Source of the DNA: Acidovorax soli
GTDB taxonomy: Bacteria > Pseudomonadota > Gammaproteobacteria > Burkholderiales > Burkholderiaceae_C
DNA: 64,000 bases
Reading direction: 5' to 3'
NCBI RefSeq assembly: GCF_014207955.1
Contig: NZ_JACHLK010000002.1
Span: 558,001 to 622,000 of the forward strand
Both the position numbers and the translations under genes were made by a program. A model generated the notes under the pieces. It made no database searches and was not told the origin of the DNA. It saw only the letters and a list, made by a program, of their open reading frames with translations. Of the stretch, positions 8,335-16,718 are shown in pieces (position 1 is the stretch's first letter; the number at the start of each line of letters is the position of its first letter).

Positions 8335-8580
8335 ATGAGTGCCCAAAAATTGTCCCGAGCCTACGCCCAGGGTGAAATCAAGAAGCTGCGCCGCATGAAG
8401 CAGCCCCTGGTACTGAAGCTCGAATCCTCGGGCCCGCCCCGAAACCCTGTGGCCACCGCGCTGGCCCAGCGCAGCCTGTCCAGTGCGGCAGGCAAGCACA
8501 TACGCAGCCGCGGGGCCCAGCGCCGCGCGGACAACGTCGCCCTGCGCAAGGCGATCCAAGGCAAGCTGCAAAGCGATTGA
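8335..8580 (+). CDS. Small basic hypothetical protein
   Basis: An 81-residue, strongly basic protein (MSAQKLSRAYAQGEIKKLRR) rich in Lys, Arg and Ala, with no membrane segment. The charge would suit nucleic-acid or ribosome binding, but this is inference. I start at the ATG at 8335, which has GGTGGA upstream; the open frame continues upstream into the leader without conserved features. It lies 12 bp before the AAA+/M41 protease gene, so the two may be cotranscribed from the promoter at 8075. Confidence 0.6.
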   Translation: MSAQKLSRAYAQGEIKKLRRMKQPLVLKLESSGPPRNPVATALAQRSLSSAAGKHIRSRGAQRRADNVALRKAIQGKLQSD

Positions 8581-8592
8581 TCGATTGACGAT

Positions 8593-10665
8593 ATGAACCC
8601 CTTTTCCAACGACGTGCCGCCGCAACTGCGGCACACCCTGCACCCCACCGCGGCCCTGGCTGCGGGCGGGGTGCCCACCACCGCACCGCATGCGGCGCCG
8701 GCCCCGGTGCACGCCCACGGCGGAGCCTCCACCGGCGCGGCGAGCGCAGCGGACCTGGGCGCACGCCAGCAGGCGCTGGCCCAGGCGGCGGCGCAGCTCA
8801 AGGCCGAGCTCGTGGGCATCGACGACGTGATCGACCGCGTCATCGATGCCGTGCGCGCCTGGTACGTGCTGCCCCAGCTCATCAGCCGCCCGGTCATCGT
8901 CTGCCTCTGGGGCCTGACCGGCACCGGCAAGACCCAGCTCACGCGGCGCCTGGCGCAGCTGCTGGGCTACTACGACCGCTTCGTGGAAGTGCAGATGGAC
9001 GGCTTCAGCCATGGCGCCAGCTACCGCAGTTCCACCATCTCGGGCATGCTGGGCGATTCGGGCATCACCGAGGGGGCGCCCGGCATCCTGGTGCTCGACG
9101 AGTTCCAGCGCTTTCGCACCATGGACCGCAAGGGAGAGGACGTGAAGGTCGAGCGCTACCAGGACGTCTGGACCCTGCTCTCGGACGGGCGCCTGCCGCC
9201 CGCGCTGAGCGCGCTGTCCAACATCGAGCGCAAGCTGGCCGACGCGCACTACGAAGCCGAGCGCGCAGAAGACGGCGACGATGACCGCGCGGGCAAGGCG
9301 CCCTACCGCTTCCAGCTCGACGCCTGGGACGCGCAGGAACTCAAGCGCATGCTCAAGCTGCAGGAGCCGCTGGCCGAGATCATGCAGTGGCCGCCGGCCA
9401 AGGTGCAGGCGCTGTTCACGCGCTTCCAGCAGTCGCACCACTCCTGGGAGACCGACTACAGCAAGCTGCTGGTCTTCGTCTGCGGCAACCTCGACGAGAT
9501 GTACCACGAGACCGCCCAGCGCGTGGAAGACTGCGACACCGACGCCGATATCTTCCACCGCCTCACGAGCAAGCTCTCGCTGATCGACGTGAAGAAGGCC
9601 CTGGGCGAACGCTTCAAACCCGAGCAGATCGCGCGCCTGGGCAACGGGCATGTGATCTACCCCTCGTTCAGCAAGGCCACCTACGAGCAGCTCATCCGCA
9701 ACCTGTGCGCGCGCTACGTGGACGACATCGCCGCCCAGTGCGGCGTGCGCTTCGCCATCGGGCAGGACGTGCTCGACGAGCTGTATGCCAACGCGGTCTT
9801 TCCGGCGCAGGGCACGCGGCCGCTGTTCTCGTCGGTGCACGCCATCATGAGCGCCAACCTGGTCAACGCCGCACTGTGGGTGCTGCAGGAGCAACTGCCG
9901 CTGTCGCAGGAGTTCCCCATCCACCTGGCGCCCGGCAAACGCCACCTGCTGGTGCGGGGCCAGGGGCCGCAGGGGCCTTGCGAGACCACCTTCCCGGTGG
10001 TGCTGGAGCTCAACCGGCTCAAGCAGCGCGCCAATGCGGACTTCCGCGCCCTGCTGGCGGTGCACGAAGCCGGCCACGGCCTGGCGTACTGCGTGCTGTT
10101 CGGCCATGCGCCGCAGGAGGTGAAGATCAACATCGCCTCCTTCGAGGGCGGCTACAACAGCTTCTCCAGCCTCAAGGCCACCACGCGGCAGAACGTGCTG
10201 GACATGATGTGCGTGGGCCTGGCCGGCCGCGTGGCCGAGGAGCTGGTCTTTGGCGAAATGGCCTGCACCACGGGCGCCGAGCAGGACTACAAGCAGGTGA
10301 CGGCCGATGCCGCGCGCTACATCCGCAACCACGGCTTTGGCGCCCGGCTGGCGCGCACCGATGTCACGGTGGAGATGGACAACCATGTCAACACCGACGT
10401 GGGGCCGAGCAACGATGCCATCGAGGCGCTGATGCAGCAGCAGTACCGCCGCGCCCAGGAGCTGCTGCAGACCCACCGCGAGGCCCTGGGCCGCACGGTG
10501 GACGCGCTCTTGCGCCAGGGCACCATCGCCCCCGTGGAGATGGTGGCCCTGCTGGCAGACTGCGGCATTGCCCTGGCGCCCCCGGCACCAGGCGGTTTGC
10601 CCGACGAAGGCTTGGTGCTGGAGCCGTTTGCCGCCAAACTGGGGGCGTTCCGCAAGGGCGTGTGA
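8593..10665 (+). CDS. AAA+ ATPase (ClpB/HslU-like AAA_2) fused to a peptidase M41 domain
   Basis: A 690-residue soluble protein. After a disordered Ala/Pro/His-rich start (1-55) comes an AAA+ module with Walker A GLTGTGKT (107-114) and Walker B LVLDEF (166-171) in an AAA_2-like context. The C-terminal part (about 475-620) is a peptidase M41 domain. It has the zinc site HEAGH (491-495) and the third metal ligand candidate D565 in TGAEQDYKQVT, as in FtsH. Unlike FtsH there are no N-terminal transmembrane helices, and the ATPase looks Clp/HslU-like rather than FtsH-like. An insertion of about 60 acidic residues (215-275) splits the AAA region. It is probably an ATP-dependent cytosolic protease; substrates are unknown. 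Confidence 0.82.
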   Translation: MNPFSNDVPPQLRHTLHPTAALAAGGVPTTAPHAAPAPVHAHGGASTGAASAADLGARQQALAQAAAQLKAELVGIDDVIDRVIDAVRAWYVLPQLISRPVIVCLWGLTGTGKTQLTRRLAQLLGYYDRFVEVQMDGFSHGASYRSSTISGMLGDSGITEGAPGILVLDEFQRFRTMDRKGEDVKVERYQDVWTLLSDGRLPPALSALSNIERKLADAHYEAERAEDGDDDRAGKAPYRFQLDAWDAQELKRMLKLQEPLAEIMQWPPAKVQALFTRFQQSHHSWETDYSKLLVFVCGNLDEMYHETAQRVEDCDTDADIFHRLTSKLSLIDVKKALGERFKPEQIARLGNGHVIYPSFSKATYEQLIRNLCARYVDDIAAQCGVRFAIGQDVLDELYANAVFPAQGTRPLFSSVHAIMSANLVNAALWVLQEQLPLSQEFPIHLAPGKRHLLVRGQGPQGPCETTFPVVLELNRLKQRANADFRALLAVHEAGHGLAYCVLFGHAPQEVKINIASFEGGYNSFSSLKATTRQNVLDMMCVGLAGRVAEELVFGEMACTTGAEQDYKQVTADAARYIRNHGFGARLARTDVTVEMDNHVNTDVGPSNDAIEALMQQQYRRAQELLQTHREALGRTVDALLRQGTIAPVEMVALLADCGIALAPPAPGGLPDEGLVLEPFAAKLGAFRKGV

Positions 10666-10753
10666 TGCGCCCTGCAGCATGGGGCGGGGTACGCCCTTAT
10701 GATGCGCGCCTGCCAATATTCTTATTACACCGCTCGCCCCACCCTTCGCAGCC

Positions 10754-12100
10754 ATGTCCGCCGTCTTCAATTTCACCTTCGTGCCCTGGTTCCGCTCGGT
10801 GGCGCCCTATATCCACAAGTTCCGCAACCAGACCTTTGTGATCGGGCTGACGGGCGAAGGGATCGCCGCGGGCAAGCTGCACAGCATTGCGCAGGATTTG
10901 GCGCTGATCCAGGCCATGGGCGTGAAGATCGTGCTGGTGCACGGTTTTCGCCCCCAGGTGAACGAGCAGCTGGCGGCCAAGGGCCATGCGGCCAGGTACT
11001 CGCACGGCATCCGCATCACCGACTCGGTGGCGCTCGACTGCGCGCAGGAGGCCGCGGGCCAGCTGCGCTACGAGATCGAGGCCGCCTTCAGCCAGGGCCT
11101 GCCCAACACGCCCATGGCCGGCGCCACGGTGCGCGTGATCTCGGGCAACTTCCTCACGGCGCGGCCCGTGGGCATCATGGACGGGGTGGACTTCCAGCAC
11201 TCGGGCCTGGTGCGCAAGGTGGACGTGGCCGGCATCCAGCGCACGCTGGACATGGGCGCGCTGGTGCTGCTCTCGCCGTTCGGCTTCTCGCCCACGGGCG
11301 AGGCCTTCAACCTGAGCATGGAAGAAGTGGCCACCAGCGTGGCCATCGAGCTGCGCGCCGACAAGCTGATCTTTTTGACCGAGGTGCCCGGCATCCGCAT
11401 GCAGCCCGGCGAGCCCGAGAGCGAAGACAACCCCATCGACACCGAGCTGCCGCTGGCGGCCGCACAGGCCCTGCTGGCCACGCTGCCGGTGGCGCAGAAC
11501 CCCACCGACACGGGCTTTTACCTGCAGCACTGCGTGAAGGCCTGCAAGGCCGGCGTGGAGCGCAGCCACATCCTGCCCTTTGCGGTGGATGGCTCGCTGC
11601 TGTTGGAGGTCTACGTGCACGACGGCATCGGCACCATGGTGATCGATGAAAAGCTCGAAGAACTGCGCGAAGCCACCATCGACGACGTGGGCGGCATCCT
11701 GCAACTGATCGAACCGTTCGAGAAGGACGGCACCCTGGTCAAGCGCGACCGCACCGAGATCGAGCGCGACATCGCCGCCTACACCATCATCGAGCACGAC
11801 GGCGTGATCTTTGGCTGCGCCGCGCTCTACCCCTACCCTGAGGCCAAGACGGCCGAGATGGCCGCTGTCACCGTGTCGCCGCAAAGCCAGGGCACGGGCG
11901 ATGGCGAAAAACTGCTCAAGCGCATCGAGCAGCGCGCGCGCGCCGCGGGGCTGGAGAGCATCTTCGTGCTCACCACGCGCACCATGCACTGGTTCATCAA
12001 GCGCGGCTTCCAGCCGGTGGACCCCGACTGGCTGCCCGATGCGCGCAAGCGCAAGTACAACTGGGACCGCAAGAGCCAGGTGCTGGTCAAGAAGCTCTGA
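10754..12100 (+). CDS. argA: Amino-acid N-acetyltransferase (N-acetylglutamate synthase)
   Basis: This 448-residue enzyme makes N-acetylglutamate from acetyl-CoA and glutamate, the first step of arginine synthesis. It has the classic two-domain layout of ArgA. An amino-acid kinase fold (about 1-290) carries FVIGLTGEG and the VLVHGFRPQVNEQL segment. A GNAT domain (about 300-448) ends in MHWFIKRGFQPVDPDWLP. The kinase-like part usually carries the arginine feedback site. The gene is monocistronic with an intrinsic terminator at 12120-12149. Confidence 0.95.
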   Translation: MSAVFNFTFVPWFRSVAPYIHKFRNQTFVIGLTGEGIAAGKLHSIAQDLALIQAMGVKIVLVHGFRPQVNEQLAAKGHAARYSHGIRITDSVALDCAQEAAGQLRYEIEAAFSQGLPNTPMAGATVRVISGNFLTARPVGIMDGVDFQHSGLVRKVDVAGIQRTLDMGALVLLSPFGFSPTGEAFNLSMEEVATSVAIELRADKLIFLTEVPGIRMQPGEPESEDNPIDTELPLAAAQALLATLPVAQNPTDTGFYLQHCVKACKAGVERSHILPFAVDGSLLLEVYVHDGIGTMVIDEKLEELREATIDDVGGILQLIEPFEKDGTLVKRDRTEIERDIAAYTIIEHDGVIFGCAALYPYPEAKTAEMAAVTVSPQSQGTGDGEKLLKRIEQRARAAGLESIFVLTTRTMHWFIKRGFQPVDPDWLPDARKRKYNWDRKSQVLVKKL

Positions 12101-12119
12101 CCATCACGACGGATGGCTG

Positions 12120-12149
12120 CCAGCGCCTGCTGCACAAGCGCTGGGTTTT
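12120..12149 (+). terminator. Intrinsic terminator after argA
   Basis: Stem CCAGCGC (12120-12126) and GCGCTGG (12138-12144) with an 11-nt loop, followed by G and TTTTCTT. It lies 20 bp after the argA stop and before the convergent RpiR gene. Confidence 0.65.
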
Positions 12150-12151
12150 CT

Positions 12152-13021
12152 TCAGGGACGGGGGCGGCGCGGCAGCGCGTCGGTGTGGAACCGCGAGGCA
12201 CCCAGCGCCAGCTCCAGCAGTTCCTCGCGCGAGCGTGGGCTCTGTGCGGCAATCAGCGCGCACAGGCCTTCGAGCAGGCCGAGCACGCCCATGCCACCGG
12301 CCGGCAGCACCGCGTGCTGCGACGGTGCCAGCAGCACATGGTGGGCGTGGGGCGCCACGGGGGATGCGGGGCTGTCCGTGATGGCCACCACCCACACGCC
12401 CCGCTCGCGGGCCAGGGCGCACAGCTCGACCGTGAGCGTCGAGTACCGGGGCAGCGAAATGGCCAGCAGCATGTCGCCTTGCTGCAGCGCCAGCACCCGG
12501 CGCTGCGCCTCGCCCGCCCCGCCCAGGCCGCTGATGGCATCGACCCCGCCCCGGAACAGGCTGGCATAGCTCACGAAGTAACTCGCCAGATAGGCACTGA
12601 CATCGCTGCCCAGCACGCCCACGCGTGGCGCCTGCGCGAGCAGTTGCGCCACCTGCTGCGGTGTGTCGGCATGGAGCAGCGCGGCAGCCGAGCGCAGTTG
12701 CTCCACCCCGTCTTCCAACGCCGCCTGCAGGCGCTGCGCCGGCTGCGTGGCCTGGGTGCGCTGCTGCTGCAGCTTGTCGACCGGGGGCGCGGCACCGTGC
12801 AGCACCTGCTGCCAGTCCTTGCGCAAGGCGCTGTAGCCCGGGTAGCCCAGCGCCCGGGCGTAGCGGTTCATCGTGGCCACGGACACATCGCAGCGCTCCG
12901 CCATCGCATCGATGGCCAGCGTGGCTGCCTCGAAGGGGTGCGCAAGCATGTGGTCGGCCACCTGGCGCTGCTGTGCAGTCAGGTCGGCATAACGGGATTG
13001 CAGGTGGCGGGCAGCGTTCAC
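12152..13021 (-). CDS. MurR/RpiR-family transcriptional regulator
   Basis: A 289-residue regulator with an N-terminal HTH_6 domain (about 1-75, VSVATMNRYARALGYPGYSAL) and a C-terminal SIS domain (about 120-260). The SIS domain is the phosphosugar-binding fold of RpiR proteins (RVGVLGSDVSAYLASYF, then AITDSPASPVAPHAHHVLL). The start is a GTG at 13021. It is the last gene of the unit peptidase M20, binding protein, regulator, so it probably controls that unit. The effector may be a peptide-derived or amino-sugar compound rather than a sugar phosphate, judged from the neighbours. Confidence 0.88.
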   Translation of the reverse strand: MNAARHLQSRYADLTAQQRQVADHMLAHPFEAATLAIDAMAERCDVSVATMNRYARALGYPGYSALRKDWQQVLHGAAPPVDKLQQQRTQATQPAQRLQAALEDGVEQLRSAAALLHADTPQQVAQLLAQAPRVGVLGSDVSAYLASYFVSYASLFRGGVDAISGLGGAGEAQRRVLALQQGDMLLAISLPRYSTLTVELCALARERGVWVVAITDSPASPVAPHAHHVLLAPSQHAVLPAGGMGVLGLLEGLCALIAAQSPRSREELLELALGASRFHTDALPRRPRP

Positions 13022-13143
13022 GGGCGGAGGTTCGAAGCGATGTCGACCGATGTTATGTCAGTTGCGCATGGCGCTGGGCCCCCCACGGGGCACGAAACCG
13101 GCGCTGTCCCTGCCAGGGCGAATCCGCACAGGGGTGGCCGGTC

Positions 13144-14730
13144 TCATTTCATCAGGATGTAGCGCAGCGGCACGCTGTTGTCGGGCGGCTGCACCAGGTC
13201 CATCGCCCGCCGGGCGCCCCAGGCGAGGTTCTGGGTGTGCAAAGGCAGCAGGGGAAGCTCGGCGTTCACCAGCGTCAATGCCGTGCGCATCAGGGCCTGC
13301 CGCCTGGCAGGGTCGGCTTCCACGCCGATCTGCTGGGTCAGCTCGTCGAGCCTGGGGTTGGAGTAGCTGCCCAGATTGAAGCGCCCCTGGCCGTCCTTGC
13401 CGGGCGTGTTGAGCAAGGCCCACAGCGTGTTGTGGGCGTCGTTGCTGGCGGGCTGCCAGCCCAGCAGAAAGGCCGAGACCTCGCGCTTGAGCGCCTTGGG
13501 CAGGTACAGCGACTTGGTTTCCGCAGACAGCGTGGTCTTGACGCCCACCTTGGTCCACATGGAGGAGACCGCCTGGCAGATCTCGGCATCGTTGACATAG
13601 CGATCCGTGGGGCAATGCAGGCCCAGTTCGAAGCCCTCGGGGTAGCCCGCCTCGGCCAGCAGCTTGCGCGCGGCGGCAGGGTCGTAGGGCAGGCGCTTGT
13701 CCAGGTCGGCCTCGTGGCCGCGCACCCCGGGGGCCAGCGGCAGCCCGGCCGGCAGGGCCGAGCCGCGCATCACCTTGCTGCGGATGGTTTCGATGTCGAT
13801 GGCCTGGTAGAGCGCGCGCCGCACCCTCAGGTCCTTGAGCGGGTTCTTGCCCTTGACGCTGGAGAACAGCAGCTCATCGCGCCCCACGTCCAGGCCCAGG
13901 TACATGGTGCGCAGCTCTGGCGACTGCAGAACCTTGAGCTTGGGGTCGGACTGGAGGCGCTGGATGTCCTGCAAGGGCACGGGCTCCATCAGGTCGACCT
14001 CGCCCGACACCAGGGCCGCCACCCGCGTGGCATCGTTGGCGATGGGCGTGAACACCACCTCGTCCAGGTTGTGCTCCTTCTGCCCCCACCAGGTGGGGCT
14101 GGCCTTGAGCACCGTGCGCACACCGGGCTGGCGCGACACCAGCATGAAGGGACCGGTGCCATTGGCATGGAGGCTGGCGAAGTTCTCCTTGCCCTTGCGC
14201 ACGTCGGTGGGCACAGCGGACTGGTTCTTCTCGGACCAGGCCTTGCCCATGATCAGCCAGCCCGAGATCAGGTCCGGCAGGGTCGGGAACGGGTCCCGGG
14301 TCACCATCTCGATGGTGTGGGCGTCGATCTTGCGCATCTCCTTGAGCGGCGCCACGTAGAGCTTGGTGTCGGAGGGCTCCGAGCGCGTGCGCTCGTAGCT
14401 GAAGAGCACGTCGTCGGCGGTGAACGGCGTGCCGTCCTGAAAGCGCACGCCCCGGCGCAGGTGGAAGCGCCAGACGGTGGGCGCCGTCTGCTCCCACTGT
14501 GTGGCCAGCATGGGGATGAGCTGGAAGTCGCGCCCGCGCCCCACCAGCGGCTCGTAGATGTTGGCCAGAAAGCTCAGCTGGAAGGACTCCTGCATGGAAT
14601 GCGGGTCCATGGACATGGCGTCCCCCTGGTCGGCGAAACGCAGGGTGGCGGCGGTGGCCCAGGGGGCCAGCGCAGCAAGGGCCAGGGTTGCGGCCAGGCG
14701 GCGCAGCGTGGGGGGGCGAACGGGGTTCAT
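13144..14730 (-). CDS. ABC transporter substrate-binding protein, family 5 (DppA/OppA-like)
   Basis: A 528-residue periplasmic binding protein with a signal peptide (about 1-28, ending near WATA). It shows the SBP family 5 pattern: GVRFQDGTPFTADDVLFSYER early on, and a C-terminal region ending in LPLLPLHTQNLAWGARR. Such proteins capture peptides, glutathione or related compounds for an ABC importer. No permease or ATPase gene lies nearby, so it must borrow components or the importer is elsewhere. It follows the M20 amidohydrolase by 45 bp, which suggests import and hydrolysis of an N-acylated amino acid or peptide. RBS GGAGACAAG precedes ATG 14730. Confidence 0.9.
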   Translation of the reverse strand: MNPVRPPTLRRLAATLALAALAPWATAATLRFADQGDAMSMDPHSMQESFQLSFLANIYEPLVGRGRDFQLIPMLATQWEQTAPTVWRFHLRRGVRFQDGTPFTADDVLFSYERTRSEPSDTKLYVAPLKEMRKIDAHTIEMVTRDPFPTLPDLISGWLIMGKAWSEKNQSAVPTDVRKGKENFASLHANGTGPFMLVSRQPGVRTVLKASPTWWGQKEHNLDEVVFTPIANDATRVAALVSGEVDLMEPVPLQDIQRLQSDPKLKVLQSPELRTMYLGLDVGRDELLFSSVKGKNPLKDLRVRRALYQAIDIETIRSKVMRGSALPAGLPLAPGVRGHEADLDKRLPYDPAAARKLLAEAGYPEGFELGLHCPTDRYVNDAEICQAVSSMWTKVGVKTTLSAETKSLYLPKALKREVSAFLLGWQPASNDAHNTLWALLNTPGKDGQGRFNLGSYSNPRLDELTQQIGVEADPARRQALMRTALTLVNAELPLLPLHTQNLAWGARRAMDLVQPPDNSVPLRYILMK

Positions 14731-14775
14731 GGGTCTTGTCTCCTGGTGGTTTTTTCTTGATGAGGGGTCAGGCCG

Positions 14776-15981
14776 TTACAGCGGCAGGGCTTCCAGCGCC
14801 AGGCTGGCCAGCAGGCTGGCGCCCAGCGGCAGGATGGCGTCGTTGAACTCGTAGTGCGGGTTGTGCAGGGTGCGGCCCTGCTCCGCCCCGCCCTGGCCCA
14901 CGCGCAGGTAGGCGCCGGGGCGCTGCTCCAGCATGCAGGCGAAGTCCTCGGATGCCGTGGAGGGCATGGGCTGGGTGATCACCTGCGCCGCCCCCACGAG
15001 CCCGGCGGCCACCGTGGCGGCAAAGCGCGCCTCGCGCTCGGTGCTCACGGTGGGCGGAAACAGGCGGGAGTAGTCCAGTTCGGCGCGCGAGCCGTGCGCC
15101 TGGGCCGTGGCCTGGGCCACTTCGGCGATGCGCCGCTCGATCAGGCTGCGCACGGGCTCGGAGAAGGTGCGCACAGTGCCGCCGATCTCCACCGTATCCG
15201 GAATCACGTTGCGCGCCAGCATGTCTCCGCCCTGGATGGCACACAGGCTGAGCACGGCGTTCTCCATCGGCGGCACGTTGCGGGGCACGATGTGGTGCAG
15301 GGCCGAAACGACGTGGGCCGCCGCCAGCACCGGGTCGGCGGCCAGATGCGGATGCGCGCCGTGCCCGCCCCGGCCGGTGATGCGCAGGGTGAACATGTCG
15401 GCCGACGACAGGCAGGCGCCGGGCGCCACGGCCACCGTGCCCACGGGCAGCACGGGCGAGTTGTGCAGCGCATAGATCTCGTCGGCCGGAAAACGCTCGA
15501 ACAGGCCGTCGGCCAGCATGGCCTGCGCCCCACCGCGCCCTTCTTCGGCGGGCTGGAAGATCAGGAAGACCGTGCCGTTGAACCGGCGGTGGTGCGCCAG
15601 GTAGCGGGCCGCGCCCAGCAGCATTGCGGTGTGGCCGTCATGGCCGCAGGCGTGCATGACGCCAGGGCGCTGGGATGCATGGCCAAAGGTGTTGAGCTCG
15701 CACAGGGCCAGCGCATCCATGTCGGCACGCAGGCCCACGCTGCGGCCACTGGCCGTGCTTTGCCCCTCGATGACCCCCACGACCCCCGTGCGGCCCACGC
15801 CCTCGTGGACCTGGACGCCCAGCAGGCGCAGCTCGGTGGCGACCCGCTGGGCGGTGCGGACTTCTTCAAAGCCCAGCTCGGGCCAGGCGTGAAAGTCCCG
15901 GCGCAACTGCGTCAGGTGCCCATGTGAGGGAAGGACGTCCCGCAGGACCGGATGTTCGGAGGTGGTGGGTTCGTATGCCAT
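14776..15981 (-). CDS. Peptidase M20 family amidohydrolase (hippurate hydrolase-like)
   Basis: A 401-residue zinc/manganese-dependent amidohydrolase. Metal-binding motifs are GLRADMDAL (D88 region), MHACGHDGHTAML and the catalytic PAEEGRGG; a dimerization domain follows and the C-terminal metal ligand is in PHYEFNDAILP. The family removes N-acyl groups from amino acids (hippurate hydrolase, IAA-amino acid hydrolase, aminoacylase types). There is no signal peptide, so it acts in the cytoplasm. It is first in the unit with a peptide-binding protein and an RpiR regulator. The palindrome at 16020-16039 lies about 40 bp upstream of its ATG. Confidence 0.92.
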   Translation of the reverse strand: MAYEPTTSEHPVLRDVLPSHGHLTQLRRDFHAWPELGFEEVRTAQRVATELRLLGVQVHEGVGRTGVVGVIEGQSTASGRSVGLRADMDALALCELNTFGHASQRPGVMHACGHDGHTAMLLGAARYLAHHRRFNGTVFLIFQPAEEGRGGAQAMLADGLFERFPADEIYALHNSPVLPVGTVAVAPGACLSSADMFTLRITGRGGHGAHPHLAADPVLAAAHVVSALHHIVPRNVPPMENAVLSLCAIQGGDMLARNVIPDTVEIGGTVRTFSEPVRSLIERRIAEVAQATAQAHGSRAELDYSRLFPPTVSTEREARFAATVAAGLVGAAQVITQPMPSTASEDFACMLEQRPGAYLRVGQGGAEQGRTLHNPHYEFNDAILPLGASLLASLALEALPL

Positions 15982-15987
15982 ATGAAT

Positions 15988-16041
15988 GAAAATTTATATG
16001 GCAATTTAATCATCAAAGTAAATTTATGTACATAAATTTTC
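15988..16041. promoter_or_regulatory. Palindromic operator region upstream of the M20/SBP/RpiR unit
   Basis: A perfect 20-bp palindrome AAATTTATGTACATAAATTT lies at 16020-16039. A further GAAAATTTAT half-site at 15988-15997 is inverted relative to ATAAATTTTC at 16032-16041. The AT-rich block stands out from the GC-rich surroundings and sits directly before the M20 start codon. It is the best candidate for the binding site of the RpiR regulator encoded at the end of the same unit. Confidence 0.65.
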
Positions 16042-16254
16042 ACAGCCCGGTCACAGAGCCATTCCGTGCAAGACCGTCCCACCCGCCTCCACCCACCAGC
16101 GCTGCGGCCACGCCCCTGCCTGCCAGAGCGCACATCGCTCAGCATCCGCTGGATCGCGTCCGCAAGCGCCTGCGGGGTGTCGGGAGCCTGGGCCGGGCCC
16201 TCCGGCGCACAACCGCCCGTGCTATCGCGAAGCGAAGCGAGTGGCTTGCGTGGG

Positions 16255-16590
16255 TCAGGAGTCGGTTCTGGGCGCATCCAGCTGGTGCCCGATGCGCGGC
16301 GCCAGGTGCTGCCGCACATGCTCGGCAATGGCCGCTGTGGCGTCGCCGCCCAGCTCGCCCACCATCTGGCGCGTGACGGCGTAGTGCATGGCCAGCAGGC
16401 CGCGCAGCTTCTTGAAGGCGGCCGGGTTGTCATGGCCGGCCACAAAGCCGTCGTTGGACAGCACGCGCTCGGCCACCCCGGGCGCGGCCAGCGGCACCTG
16501 GCAGACGATGGCCATCTGGTCGACCTCCAGGTCGATCTCCTGCAGCAGCTCCTCCCAGTGGGAGGCGGTGAATCGCTCTTCGTGGTCCAT
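16255..16590 (-). CDS. Hypothetical protein
   Basis: A 111-residue soluble, mainly helical, acidic protein (MDHEERFTASHWEELLQEID). No catalytic motif, signal peptide or membrane segment is visible. I start at the ATG at 16590 because the upstream in-frame extension (to 16761) overlaps the divergent promoter region and has no conserved look. It is divergent from the PhaC-like hydrolase operon. The ~210-bp gap after it (16042-16254) shows no gene. Function unknown. Confidence 0.65.
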   Translation of the reverse strand: MDHEERFTASHWEELLQEIDLEVDQMAIVCQVPLAAPGVAERVLSNDGFVAGHDNPAAFKKLRGLLAMHYAVTRQMVGELGGDATAAIAEHVRQHLAPRIGHQLDAPRTDS

Positions 16591-16718
16591 GCGGTGGTCT
16601 CCGGTAGGGCTTAGGCGCCCCGAAAAAGGCGCCACATGCCCATGGTAAGCTGTTTGCTGCACCGCAACAGATGCCCCGTGCGCCCCCCTGCGCCGGGCAA
16701 CCTTCTGGGAGCTTCTCC

